Assembly (NCBI RefSeq): GCF_041296385.1
Contig: NC_091019.1
Span: forward strand, 8,269,264-8,333,263
DNA from: Aphelocoma coerulescens
Lineage: Eukaryota; Chordata; Aves; Passeriformes; Corvidae
Length of the DNA stretch: 64,000 nt
Direction: 5' to 3'
Below the pieces are notes generated by a model that ran no database searches, was not told the origin of the DNA, and was given only the letters and a program-made list of their open reading frames with translations. Each line of letters begins with the position of its first letter. Within the stretch, counting starts at the first letter, position 1. Position numbers and translations under genes: made by a program. Shown here piece after piece: positions 34,171 to 46,752 of this stretch.

Positions 34171-35229
34171 CCAGTGTTGGTGGAGCAGATGTTAAGGTAC
34201 CATGGGGAGGAATAGCCCAGTGAGATATTTCTCTCCTGGCCCCTTCTGTGTAGGGGCAATTGTTGGACATATTCAATACTAGAGGTGTATCAGTCCCTGG
34301 ATATGTTGTATTTTGGAGGAGGGGATGCTGTTTCTTTGGAGATAGGCTTGTACTTGCTCTCTTTGGCAAGGAAAGCAGGTTTGGATGCGCTCATGAGGTG
34401 CTCTTAGGGATTTTAAAGGCTTTTCCCAACAGACAGTTCTCTGGGTTAGAGCTGTTGAGCTTTCAGCAGGAATGCAAAGGCCAAGCTTGTGACCCTTTTT
34501 TCCTGGTGCCTTTAGTGTGTGAGCAGTCCCTGGTGCTGTTGTCTTTGGATCCTGACTCTGGGAGAGGGAAGGCTTAGGATGGTACCTAGAGCTGAGAAGG
34601 AAAGTGCTGAGGGCAGCGTGTGCGCTGCTAGTTTGAGGGGTGCAGTTGAAGTTGTAGGCAGCAAGAGCTTTCTCAGCTGGCACTGTTGTGAGCTCTGTTT
34701 TTGCCAGATGGTTTCAAGTTGGTAGGTGGACTCTGCCAGAGAGAAAAGATTTGTTTGGGCAAAGAGGTTTGTCTGGCTCTTGGAGTGTGGTGCAAAAAAG
34801 AGTCTGCTCTTGGAAGGGGAAGATTCAGGAAAACTTTTTGTTCTGACACCGTTGATTTGAGTGCAGGGACGTTTCTAACTTGCCTCTGCCCTTGGGGTGG
34901 TTTTGAGCAGCGAAAGGTGCGTTTCCTTCTTTGGCAAGTCGTCAGTGCCATCGTGTGGTTGTTGCGATGAGTGCTGACAGTGCCCAGGAAAAAGCCAAGT
35001 GCTTCATTGGCACGGCCCCAGTCGTGTGGGAGCAGTTGGTGGAAGAACTCCGCTGTGCAGTCTGCCTCTTGGAGACGTAAAAGAATGTGTTCCTATGCAT
35101 AGCGGGGAAGCAAGAGGAATCTTTTCATTGTTGGCTGTGCAGTTTCTAAGCGGCAAAAGTAAAGGCAGTTCCAGCATGGCCTCTTTCTTTCAGAACCTTT
35201 TCTGTGCCATCATGAAAATGCTCAACATG
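34171..35229. other. Gene-free stretch, unit 4
   Basis: Type-2 base AAAGGTGCG near 34917; nothing recognised. Confidence 0.7.
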
Positions 35230-36241
35230 TAACTCGCACCCATTGAACTGCATCAAAGGTCCTGGAGCTATGCACTTTCCTTCAAGCTCTATGTACCATC
35301 TCTCCACCTCTCGCGGATCCCAAACCCCTTCCAAACATCCAGCAGCTGCTTCTGCACGCAGGGAACAAATGCTAGAACAAGGCGTTGGCCTTCATAGTCC
35401 CTCTAAAATCTGTAAACTAAGCAAAACATACCAGTGACCAGCATTTTCCTTCGCAAATATATATATAGAGCATCATCACATTCTGTCAAAGTGGGTAAGT
35501 TCACCCTTGCAGTGCAGCTTTTCCAGCCGCAGTTCGGACTGAGAGATGTGCCAGGAGAGAAAGCATTTGTTGACTTTCCTTCTTCTCTGGAACACTTGAT
35601 ACTCGCAGTGCAATCACTTCCACACAACTTCGGTGTGCCCAGGTTCAAGCAGCTAGAGCTCACAGAGATGGGAAAGTCAGGGCAGAAGACGTTTCAAAAA
35701 AACCTTACAGCAGCATTAAAACTGTGCACAGCAGTCTGCAGCACTCTAGCTTACTTCTCTGACAGACATGCCATCCCATTGTGGGCTCTCACAGCTCGGT
35801 TGCAAGCTATCTTGGTTGCAAGCTACTCTCCTGAAGAAAAGAACTATAAGAAAAAGCCAATGCTGGGCTGCGCCTTCCCCTTGCTTCACGTAAAGCCACC
35901 CCATGCTGCACTCTGCACTTCCCTTCTCCGCCCCATTGACCACTGTGTTTTCTGAATCTCGAAGCCTAAAGTTCAGCGATATTGTTTCAGCGGAGGGCTG
36001 GAAGAGGAATAGGTAGCAGCACAGCTAAAAGTAGCTGTCGCTGAGCTTTCTCCTTCCCAAAGCTAATGTGAATACGGCAGGTAGGCGAGTGGCAGCTACC
36101 CTCCTCTCTCAGCTTATATGCTGCATGCACGAGCCCGGTGCTCTGCGCCGTCGTTCACCCTCTTAAGTACCCTTGTCGCGCTTTCATTCTGCCAGAGTCG
36201 AACAGTCGTCTACTTCTCGCACAGAGAGCACAGTGCCGGCA
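35230..36241. repeat. Diverged older subrepeat copy, unit 4
   Basis: Type-2 bases, as in unit 3. Confidence 0.8.
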
Positions 36242-37693
36242 GCGCAACCCTCCAGGCGGCTGCTTCTGCCGAAAGACGCCTGGGCTATGCACTTTCCCTC
36301 TCAGTGCTAGGTAGATCTACATTCTGTCTGTGTTGTGCTCTGAATCTTAACGAAAACATTCTCAGCTAAGTCTCGCACACAGAAGAGTTTTAGGTCAACG
36401 AGCTTGCCCAAAGATTGCCCCCGTCCCTATACAAACTTATATTTACACCCCATTCCAGTGGTAATCCTCTTTCCTTTACAGCCTGCACAGCGCTGTCAGA
36501 TCGCGGTGCTCTCCGCACCTGCCTTCTCACTCCCAAGTACCATGGTGCACCTTAAAGCCTTGCAGGGAGCGAAGACACCGGTAGGCATCTCGCACAGAAG
36601 AACGGGCCAGGACGCAAAGATGTTCTTCCTTTCTCCTCGTTGTCGCCCACATTGTGGTGATGTGTTGAAAGTCTTGGCCAGCGAAAGGCTAATCCAGCAA
36701 GTGCTTCTCTCTTGACGCATTTTGCTGAGCGAGAGCTACACGGATAGTTTAGAATCTGTGAAACAGCAAGACAATGATTGCACGTCGAGCTGAGCAAAAG
36801 CCGTGCACGGCACACCGTGGCTGCGTGCAGTGTTCATGCGGAAGAGCGGCAAAGCTCCAAGCCCTCGCTGGGCTTCCGTTCTGCCCGGAGCACAGGCGGC
36901 GAAGAACGAAGCAGCTGGGCACCGGCTTCATGTAGCCAGTGGAGCGAATTGCAAATGTCCAGCCGAGAGCTGCTTCACAAGCAGATTCAGCCGAGAACGC
37001 TCTGGCTGCTTCAGAAAGGAAGGCGCAGCCCTTGCACTCCAGCACACAACCGGGCCAGAAACAGGTCCTTCAACCTTCAGTGCTGCCGACTCCATGCAGC
37101 TTGAGCACACCCAGAAGGACGCGTCCAGAAAGAAGGCGTTCTTCGAGTACCCCCCTCCTCCAAGGAGCCTCGAAACTGAGCACAACACGCTGCGGCTCGG
37201 CAGCTTCCTTCTCAGCGAGACGTACCGTCGCATTTATGCACTCTCGCAGCTCCGTTGCCCACTTGCAGCAGCTGCTGCTACCGAAGCAAAAGGCTCCAGA
37301 AGTAAAAGCCACTGCTGGGCTGCACGTTCCCTCTGCCTCACGTAAAGCAGCAGAAACTGGCCGCTGCACTCTGTCCTTCCATTCTCTGCCGCACCTGCCA
37401 CTGTCATCTCTGCGTCTCCAAGCATAAACCTGGGCACAAATGCTTTCCGGGGAAAGCTGGAAGAGAAATAGGTAGCAGCACAAGTAGCTGCAAGTGGAAC
37501 TTCCTGGTTTCAACTGCTAACGTGAGTCCGCAAAGAAGCGAGTGACGGCCACGCTTCCCCTTGCAGCCTGTGCGATGCGCACAGCAGCTCGGGGCTCTGC
37601 CTTCATTCCTACGCTCTCCGTACCACGGTCGCGCTTTCATTCTGCCGGAGTCGAAGCGTCCTCTACTTCTCGCACAAGAGCATTGTGCCCGCA
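36242..37693. repeat. Subrepeat A, unit 5
   Basis: Type-2 cluster plus new variants near 36989, 37229 and 37659. The change near 36989 alters a TGA-containing context, so a plus-strand open frame lengthens from 63 to 180 codons (36803-37345); I read this as incidental. Confidence 0.9.
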
Positions 37694-38953
37694 GCGAAAT
37701 GCTCCAGCCGACTGCTTCTGCCGGAACACGCCCTGGCCTATGCACTTTCCCTCGCAGCGACATACACCAGCACACTGGGTCTTTCTTGTCGTCCAAATGT
37801 AAAGGGAAAGGTTCTCCGCTCCGTCTGGCACAGAGAACAGTTTTAGGTCGACAAGCTCACCCAGAGCTCACCCTCGACGCGTGGAAACCCGCATTTGCTC
37901 CCCATTCCAGCGGCAGCCCGTCCTTCCTTTACAGCCTGCACAGCGCCGTCAGATCGCGGTGCTCTCCGCACCTGCCTTCTCACTTCCAAGTACCAGCGCG
38001 AACCTTACAGCCTTGCAGGCAGCGAAGACGCGGCGAGGCGTCTCGCACAGAAGAACGGGCCAGGACGCAAAGATGGTCTTCCTTTCTCCTCCTCCTCCTC
38101 CTCCTCCTTGCCCGAGTGGTGGTGCTGTGCTGAAAGTCTTGGCCGGCGAAAGGCTTATGCAGCAAGTGCTTCTCTCCTGACGCATTTCGCTGAGCGAGAG
38201 AGCTGCACGGACACTTTCGACTCTGGGAAACAGCAAGACAATGATTGCACGTCGAGCTGAGCAAAAGCCGTGCACGGCACACCGTGGCTGCGTGCAGTGT
38301 TCACGCGGAAGAGCGGCAAAGCTCCAAGCCCTCGCTGGGCTTCCGTTCTGCCCGGAGCACAGGCGGCGAAGAACGAAGCAGCTGGGCACCGGCTTCATGT
38401 AGCCAGTGGAGCGAATTGCAAATGTCCAGCCGAGAGCTGCTTCACAAGCAGATTCAGCTGAGAACGCTCTGGCTGCTTCAGAAAGGAAGGCGCAGCCCTT
38501 GCACTCCAGCACACAACCGGGCCAGAAACAGGTCCTTCAACCTTCAGTGCTGCCGACTCCATGCAGCTTGAGCACACCCAGAAGGACGCGTCCAGAAAGA
38601 AGGCGTTCTTCGAGTACCCCCCTCCTCCAAGGAGCCTCGAAACTGAGCACAACACGCTGCGGCTCGGCAGCTTCCTTCTCAGCGAGACGTACCGTCACAT
38701 TTATGCACTCTCGCAGCTCCGTTGCCCACTTGCAGCAGCTGCTGCTACCGAAGCAAAAGGCTCCAGAAGTAAAAGCCACTGCTGGGCTGCACGTTCCCTC
38801 TGCCTCACGTAAAGCAGCAGAAACTGGCTACTTGTGCTGCTACCTATTTCTCTTCCAGCTTTCCCCGGAAAGCATTTGTGCCCAGGTTTATGCTTGGAGA
38901 CGCAGAGATGACAGTGGCAGGTGCGGCAGAGAATGGAAGGACAGAGTGCAGCG
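37694..38953. repeat. Subrepeat B, unit 5 (last 125 bp inverted)
   Basis: (CCT)7 at 38088-38108; private T in TTTGCTCCCC near 37899. Confidence 0.9.
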
Positions 38954-39109
38954 GCCAGTTTCTGCTGCTTTACGTGAGGCAGAGGGAACGTGCAGCCCAG
39001 CAGTGGCTTTTACTTCTGGAGCCTTTTGCTTCGGTAGCAGCAGCTGCTGCAAGTGGGCAACGGAGCTGCGAGAGTGCATAAATGTGACGGTACGTCTCGC
39101 TGAGAAGGA
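38673..39109. repeat. Perfect inverted repeat, flipped-spacer isomer, unit 5
   Basis: Arms 38673-38828 and 38954-39109; spacer 38829-38953. The left arm keeps CCGTCACA although subrepeat A of this unit has CCGTCGCA. Confidence 0.97.
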
Positions 39110-39554
39110 TATAACATTCTTCGACTACAGGGAGAGTCCATGGGGCTTTTCCCATGGGGTCTCTCAAACAGATGTAGGATGCAGCTCCCTTTTTATGCCA
39201 AGTTCCCGGCCCCAGCACCCTCTTCCTTTTCCCCACTGGCTGAGGTACTCAGGAGATACAGACTTCCCAAAGTGCCTACTCTATGCCCTCCTCTAATATG
39301 CACCCCCCTTTTGGTATTGAAAAGAAAGAAAAAGAAACTATTCCTAATTCTGTTAAGTGTTTGTTGCCTTGTTGTAGGTTCAGGAATTTAACAGGGCCTT
39401 GATTAATCAACAGTCTCTGTTGGTTACCAACAGTTCTAGAGAACTAATAGTTTCTTCTGTTACTTCACTATCGATAAGTTCCTAGCCTTGTCTACAGGCA
39501 GATTCACATGGTCTGTTTGTAAAGACTCATTCGTCTCATTCCTTTTAATCCCTC
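39110..39554 (-). mobile_element. 3' LTR, unit 5
   Basis: TATA-like box from 39189; same truncation. Confidence 0.84.
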
Positions 39555-39674
39555 CTCTTTTTATTTTGCCTCTTTTTTTCTTTACAAACCTTAATTACCA
39601 TTGATTTAATTTTTTCTTCTTGAGTCTTCTTGGATTTTGCTATTATTTGCAGTGACATCCTCATCTATCCTTTT

Positions 39675-41319
39675 GTAGACATTTCTGGATCAGGTAGGCA
39701 TGGCTGCTACCGGCATCCCCTTGACCACCTGCTGAAAGAGCTGCACTCAGCAAGGTGTCACACATGATAAAAAGATTAGAGTTGCTATAGCATGTAAGAG
39801 GAGAAATCATATTCATTTAGCCCATAGCTGGCCAGTTAACCATGAAAACATATCCCATTCCCATCCTTTCCACATTTGGACAGGTCCATGAGCTGACGTT
39901 ATTTCCTTTGTTATTTTTTTGACCACTTTTCCGCTGTCATCTGCTTGCAAACAGCAGCTCGAGTCATTTAATTTCCCACAAACTCCTCCTTCTTCTGCTA
40001 ACAGATAATCTAGTACCATCCAATGTTGAAATACCGCTTTCCTCGTTTAAGTGGGTTGGTCAGCAAGAAAGTCAAGAGCTGTGGCTGTTTGGTTGGTTAT
40101 TATTTCCGAGACAGCTTGTAACCTAATTATCCCATTCAAATGATAAATGGGTTCCCAGGCATCTGGGATTAATTCCTTAGGATTCCAAGTGGCTGGTCCA
40201 TCCTGTTGTGGAACTGGTTCTGGTGGCCATTCATCTTTTCCCCATTTTGGGGTGCTCCCTCCAGCCAGGGCTGCATCAGTTGACTGCTTTTCTCTAATTA
40301 AATCATCACAGATTTTGATTCCTAAGCGATTTCCCTGAACTTGTGGCAACAAAAAGAACAACGGGCTAATATACCCCATACCCATACCATATCCCTGACC
40401 AGTTTGGAGGTAACCTGAGCTAAGCATGTTGGCCACAAATGCAATAATGTCCTTTCAAAGCCTGTGTTCCATTATCAAAGGGGCCTTTCTACCTTTTGTC
40501 ATCAATTGGTGGGTCAAAATACAGCGGGATTCCTGGGCCTAACGGTCCTCCAATAGTTGCTCCACCATAAGGGTCACAGTATTTGCGTTTCCAAGCTCCC
40601 AAATGGGGTTCCCATCTACATTTACGTCTGCAAGCTGTTTGGTTGGATTTGGAGCAGAACTCACTAAGAGGGTTTGAGTTCCAATCTGGTGTTGCCATTC
40701 CCACTGATAATCATGAGCAACATGTGTTCTACTTGTGGAATTTTCGTGGGGACATCTTAAAAATAGGTGGTCAAAAAAACCCCTTGTCCCTCCCCATTGC
40801 TTTACAGGCTTCCAAATATTTTTGGTAAGTGTGTTAAGAACACTTTACCCAGCTACCATTAGTGAGCTTAACAGGTATTTGATTGCATTTGTCTTGATAT
40901 TTGGAACAATTGTAAGGAGGGCAACTGGGGGTCCAAGCCCAATTGTTTAAACCCAGAGGGGAAGTAAATTCATACATGTCTTTTCCTACATAGACCCCCT
41001 CTGTCCTATTTAGGCAATAAGTGCCTGTTGGAGAAGAATGAAGTGGCCGTGAACTTCCTTCTTTGGCCCCAAATCCCGTCCTAGTATGGACCCCACCATT
41101 TAGGTTCAGCTGGGCTAGCCAACCATGGCCACTCTTCAGATCCTCCTGGCCCTCCACAGAGCCAGCAATTGCTAAGGTTAAAAACTTTTGCTACTTCTTC
41201 TCCTAAGGCTGCAAATTGATTCTCTCACACCTGGCCTAAACTCAGCTGACCATATAAAAGTAGAATTATTAATGAAAATATTTTAATTGTGTGATCTAGT
41301 TAGCTAGTCTAATTTTCAT
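39675..41319 (-). pseudogene. env: Retroviral env remnant, unit 5
   Basis: Open pieces at 40834-41157, 40489-40704, 40047-40436 and 39813-40019. Confidence 0.84.
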
Positions 41320-41404
41320 GTTGTCTTCTGCACCACCTGTGGCAAATGAAGACACATAAAACCACTTAACCTAAAACAATGGCCGCAAGTATTAGCCCCC
41401 CAGT

Positions 41405-41873
41405 GAGGAGACAGAGGCATCCTACAACATTCTTCAACTACAGGGAGAGGCCATGGGGCTTTTCCTGTGCAGTCTCTCAAATGATTGTGGGACACTACTC
41501 CCATTTTATGCTAAGTTCCCAGCCATAGCACCCTCTTCCTTTTCCCCTTTGGCTGAGGTACTCAGGAGGTAAAGACTTCCTGAATTGCCTACTCTATGCC
41601 CCCATGTAATATGCACCCCCCTTTTGGTATAGAAAAGGAGGAAGAAGAAACTATTCCTAATTCTATTAAGCCTTTGTTGCCTTGCTCTAGGTTCAGGAAT
41701 TTAACAGGGCCTTGGCTGAGCAACAGTCTCTGTTGATTAGTAACAGTTTCTAAAACTAATACTTTCTTCTATTACTTCCCTATCTGTTACTGCTCTATGC
41801 TAGCCTTGTCTAAGAGTGGATTCACACAGTCTGTTTGTAAAGACACATCCATCTTACTCCTTTCACTCCCACA
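41405..41873 (-). mobile_element. 5' LTR, unit 5
   Basis: Type-2 (TC loss). Confidence 0.84.
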
Positions 41874-42228
41874 CCTTCTTGGAGGTGGGACGGCTCCCCC
41901 CGGCACAGCACCTGGAAAAAAACCCCCGTATATGCACACACACACCTGCACTTACCCTGCACTCTGCTGCACACCCCCCCCCCCCACACTAACCCCCGCC
42001 TCCATATCCCTACCATGCCACTCTCAGCTGCCCTGCCCCCACCGTCCCAGCGGGCTGGCAGCACCCACTCCTCACATGCTTCCCCATGCCTTGCATTTCC
42101 TTCCTGCCCCCTCTGTAGCCTTCCCTCTACCTGCCTTTTCTCCATTGCCTTGCATTGACTTGCTCACCCATCCCCCACCTGACTTCCTTTCACAGTCATC
42201 TAGGTCTGGCCTTACCTTTTCTTTTCCT
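41874..42228. repeat. C-rich tract, 12-C run, unit 5
   Basis: Poly-C at 41974-41985, one base longer than unit 4. Confidence 0.85.
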
Positions 42229-43229
42229 TCTAGGACCCTCATTGCCTTGCCTCACCTCGCCAAGCCACCACTTGCCTTGCCTTGCCCTTGAACCCCTTGC
42301 CTTCCATTACCTTGCTCACCCCTCCCCCACCTGGAATTCAAGACCCCTTTTCAATGACATTTCTGGGCCTTGCCCTGCCCTTTCTGCTCCTCCTAGGAAT
42401 CTCAAGGCTCTCAAGTATCTCCGGTGTTTCAGGATCACATGAGAGGAAGACCAGGCAAGGACACATGTTGCCACACTCATCTATACGGGCAGCCTTTGTC
42501 TGGGACCAATCTTTGCATGTCTTGAATCTTGGAAGGGCAATTCACATTTTGCCCTTGAGCTCCGGGACCAGAAGGAGAGTTCTTTTGCATACAAAGGAAA
42601 GCAGGTAGCTCAAGTCTCTTAGGTGCAGATTAGAGATGACTCACACAGGATCAAGGCCACACAGAGCAGTTGGGCCTAGCCACTTTTGTGTACCAGAAGT
42701 CCTTGAATGTACTTCTCACCTGCCTTGCCTCGCCTTGCCTTGGCAACGCAACAGTTTCCTTGCCTTGCCCTGCTAGCCCTCCGTAGCCTTGCATTCCCTT
42801 GCATGCCCGTGCCACACCCTTGACCTGCCTACTGCTTTCCTCCAGGGCCTTGGCTTGCCGAGCCCTTCTTGTTTCTGCCTGGCCTACCCATCAGTGGACT
42901 TTCCTTCCTCCTAGAGGCAAGCCTTGCCTCTAACTTCTGGGCCTTCTCTTGCCTACCACTCCATTTATTTCCCCCTCACTGCTCTGGCCTTGCCTACCTC
43001 TTGCTTGACTTGCCTGCAATTGCCTGCACTTGGTTTGCAGTGCCTTGCCTGCATGGAAGGCAAGGTAAAGAGTGGTAGGCAGGGCAAAGCCAGCAAGTTG
43101 TAGGTAGTGCGAGACGTAGGCAAAGGAAGCAAAGCAAGGGTAGCTTAGGAAAAACTAGGCAAGGCACTGAAGGCAAGGCAAGGCCAAGGGACTTGCAGTG
43201 CCTTTCCTTGGGAAGGTAAGGACATAGAG
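42229..43229. repeat. TTGCC/GGCAA-rich domain, unit 5
   Basis: Polarity switch near 43054. Confidence 0.8.
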
Positions 43230-44288
43230 CCAGTGTTGGTGGAGCAGATGTTAAGGTACCATGGGGAGGAATAGCCCAGTGAGATATTTCTCTCCTGGCC
43301 CCTTCTGTGTAGGGGCAATTGTTGGACATATTCAATACTAGAGGTGTATCAGTCCCTGGATATGTTGTATTTTGGAGGAGGGGATGCTGTTTCTTTGGAG
43401 ATAGGCTTGTACTTGCTCTCTTTGGCAAGGAAAGCAGGTTTGGATGCGCTCATGAGGTGCTCTTAGGGATTTTAAAGGCTTTTCCCAACAGACAGTTCTC
43501 TGGGTTAGAGCTGTTGAGCTTTCAGCAGGAATGCAAAGGCCAAGCTTGTGACCCTTTTTTCCTGGTGCCTTTAGTGTGTGAGCAGTCCCTGGTGCTGTTG
43601 TCTTTGGATCCTGACTCTGGGAGAGGGAAGGCTTAGGATGGTACCTAGAGCTGAGAAGGAAAGTGCTGAGGGCAGCGTGTGCGCTGCTAGTTTGAGGGGT
43701 GCAGTTGAAGTTGTAGGCAGCAAGAGCTTTCTCAGCTGGCACTGTTGTGAGCTCTGTTTTTGCCAGATGGTTTCAAGTTGGTAGGTGGACTCTGCCAGAG
43801 AGAAAAGATTTGTTTGGGCAAAGAGGTTTGTCTGGCTCTTGGAGTGTGGTGCAAAAAAGAGTCTGCTCTTGGAAGGGGAAGATTCAGGAAAACTTTTTGT
43901 TCTGACACCGTTGATTTGAGTGCAGGGACGTTTCTAACTTGCCTCTGCCCTTGGGGTGGTTTTGAGCAGCGAAAGGTGCGTTTCCTTCTTTGGCAAGTCG
44001 TCAGTGCCATCGTGTGGTTGTTGCGATGAGTGCTGACAGTGCCCAGGAAAAAGCCAAGTGCTTCATTGGCACGGCCCCAGTCGTGTGGGAGCAGTTGGTG
44101 GAAGAACTCCGCTGTGCAGTCTGCCTCTTGGAGACGTAAAAGAATGTGTTCCTATGCATAGCGGGGAAGCAAGAGGAATCTTTTCATTGTTGGCTGTGCA
44201 GTTTCTAAGCGGCAAAAGTAAAGGCAGTTCCAGCATGGCCTCTTTCTTTCAGAACCTTTTCTGTGCCATCATGAAAATGCTCAACATG
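43230..44288. other. Gene-free stretch, unit 5
   Basis: As unit 4; nothing recognised. Confidence 0.7.
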
Positions 44289-45300
44289 TAACTCGCACCC
44301 ATTGAACTGCATCAAAGGTCCTGGAGCTATGCACTTTCCTTCAAGCTCTATGTACCATCTCTCCACCTCTCGCGGATCCCAAACCCCTTCCAAACATCCA
44401 GCAGCTGCTTCTGCACGCAGGGAACAAATGCTAGAACAAGGCGTTGGCCTTCATAGTCCCTCTAAAATCTGTAAACTAAGCAAAACATACCAGTGACCAG
44501 CATTTTCCTTCGCAAATATATATATAGAGCATCATCACATTCTGTCAAAGTGGGTAAGTTCACCCTTGCAGTGCAGCTTTTCCAGCCGCAGTTCGGACTG
44601 AGAGATGTGCCAGGAGAGAAAGCATTTGTTGACTTTCCTTCTTCTCTGGAACACTTGATACTCGCAGTGCAATCACTTCCACACAACTTCGGTGTGCCCA
44701 GGTTCAAGCAGCTAGAGCTCACAGAGATGGGAAAGTCAGGGCAGAAGACGTTTCAAAAAAACCTTACAGCAGCATTAAAACTGTGCACAGCAGTCTGCAG
44801 CACTCTAGCTTACTTCTCTGACAGACATGCCATCCCATTGTGGGCTCTCACAGCTCGGTTGCAAGCTATCTTGGTTGCAAGCTACTCTCCTGAAGAAAAG
44901 AACTATAAGAAAAAGCCAATGCTGGGCTGCGCCTTCCCCTTGCTTCACGTAAAGCCACCCCATGCTGCACTCTGCACTTCCCTTCTCCGCCCCATTGACC
45001 ACTGTGTTTTCTGAATCTCGAAGCCTAAAGTTCAGCGATATTGTTTCAGCGGAGGGCTGGAAGAGGAATAGGTAGCAGCACAGCTAAAAGTAGCTGTCGC
45101 TGAGCTTTCTCCTTCCCAAAGCTAATGTGAATACGGCAGGTAGGCGAGTGGCAGCTACCCTCCTCTCTCAGCTTATATGCTGCATGCACGAGCCCGGTGC
45201 TCTGCGCCGTCGTTCACCCTCTTAAGTACCCTTGTCGCGCTTTCATTCTGCCAGAGTCGAACAGTCGTCTACTTCTCGCACAGAGAGCACAGTGCCGGCA
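44289..45300. repeat. Diverged older subrepeat copy, unit 5
   Basis: As unit 4. Confidence 0.8.
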
Positions 45301-46752
45301 GCGCAACCCTCCAGGCGGCTGCTTCTGCCGAAAGACGCCTGGGCTATGCACTTTCCCTCTCAGTGCTAGGTAGATCTACATTCTGTCTGTGTTGTGCTCT
45401 GAATCTTAACGAAAACATTCTCAGCTAAGTCTCGCACACAGAAGAGTTTTAGGTCAACGAGCTTGCCCAAAGATTGCCCCCGTCCCTATACAAACTTATA
45501 TTTACACCCCATTCCAGTGGTAATCCTCTTTCCTTTACAGCCTGCACAGCGCTGTCAGATCGCGGTGCTCTCCGCACCTGCCTTCTCACTCCCAAGTACC
45601 ATGGTGCACCTTAAAGCCTTGCAGGGAGCGAAGACACCGGTAGGCATCTCGCACAGAAGAACGGGCCAGGACGCAAAGATGTTCTTCCTTTCTCCTCGTT
45701 GTCGCCCACATTGTGGTGATGTGTTGAAAGTCTTGGCCAGCGAAAGGCTAATCCAGCAAGTGCTTCTCTCTTGACGCATTTTGCTGAGCGAGAGCTACAC
45801 GGATAGTTTAGAATCTGTGAAACAGCAAGACAATGATTGCACGTCGAGCTGAGCAAAAGCCGTGCACGGCACACCGTGGCTGCGTGCAGTGTTCATGCGG
45901 AAGAGCGGCAAAGCTCCAAGCCCTCGCTGGGCTTCCGTTCTGCCCGGAGCACAGGCGGCGAAGAACGAAGCAGCTGGGCACCGGCTTCATGTAGCCAGTG
46001 GAGCGAATTGCAAATGTCCAGCCGAGAGCTGCTTCACAAGCAGATTCAGCCGAGAACGCTCTGGCTGCTTCAGAAAGGAAGGCGCAGCCCTTGCACTCCA
46101 GCACACAACCGGGCCAGAAACAGGTCCTTCAACCTTCAGTGCTGCCGACTCCATGCAGCTTGAGCACACCCAGAAGGACGCGTCCAGAAAGAAGGCGTTC
46201 TTCGAGTACCCCCCTCCTCCAAGGAGCCTCGAAACTGAGCACAACACGCTGCGGCTCGGCAGCTTCCTTCTCAGCGAGACGTACCGTCGCATTTATGCAC
46301 TCTCGCAGCTCCGTTGCCCACTTGCAGCAGCTGCTGCTACCGAAGCAAAAGGCTCCAGAAGTAAAAGCCACTGCTGGGCTGCACGTTCCCTCTGCCTCAC
46401 GTAAAGCAGCAGAAACTGGCCGCTGCACTCTGTCCTTCCATTCTCTGCCGCACCTGCCACTGTCATCTCTGCGTCTCCAAGCATAAACCTGGGCACAAAT
46501 GCTTTCCGGGGAAAGCTGGAAGAGAAATAGGTAGCAGCACAAGTAGCTGCAAGTGGAACTTCCTGGTTTCAACTGCTAACGTGAGTCCGCAAAGAAGCGA
46601 GTGACGGCCACGCTTCCCCTTGCAGCCTGTGCGATGCGCACAGCAGCTCGGGGCTCTGCCTTCATTCCTACGCTCTCCGTACCACGGTCGCGCTTTCATT
46701 CTGCCGGAGTCGAAGCGTCGCCTACTTCTCGCACAAGAGCATTGTGCCCGCA
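45301..46752. repeat. Subrepeat A, unit 6
   Basis: Same variants as unit 5 near its middle, but its right end has CGTCGCCTAC (unit 4 state), not CGTCCTCTAC. Confidence 0.9.

Larger units (their letters stand above)
27184..36241. repeat. Macrosatellite unit 4 (9058 bp), first type-2 unit
   Basis: The net -3 bp against unit 1 is accounted for by +3 (seven CCT triplets), +1 (T run near 30517), -2 (TC loss in the 5' LTR) and -5 (11 Cs plus an extra AC in the poly-C tract). Private bases include the G in TTTACAGCCC near 27390 and the T in GTAGTCAGTG near 27879. Confidence 0.96.
39110..41873 (-). mobile_element. Env-only endogenous retrovirus, unit 5
   Basis: Same as unit 4 at the length-variable sites. 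Confidence 0.87.
36242..45300. repeat. Macrosatellite unit 5 (9059 bp)
   Basis: Type-2 unit differing in length from unit 4 only by one more C (12-C run). It introduces variants shared with units 6 and 7 in subrepeat A: CAGCCGAG near 36989 and CCGTCGCA near 37229. It also has CGTCCTCTAC near 37659, which in units 6 and 7 sits one subrepeat further on. Confidence 0.96.
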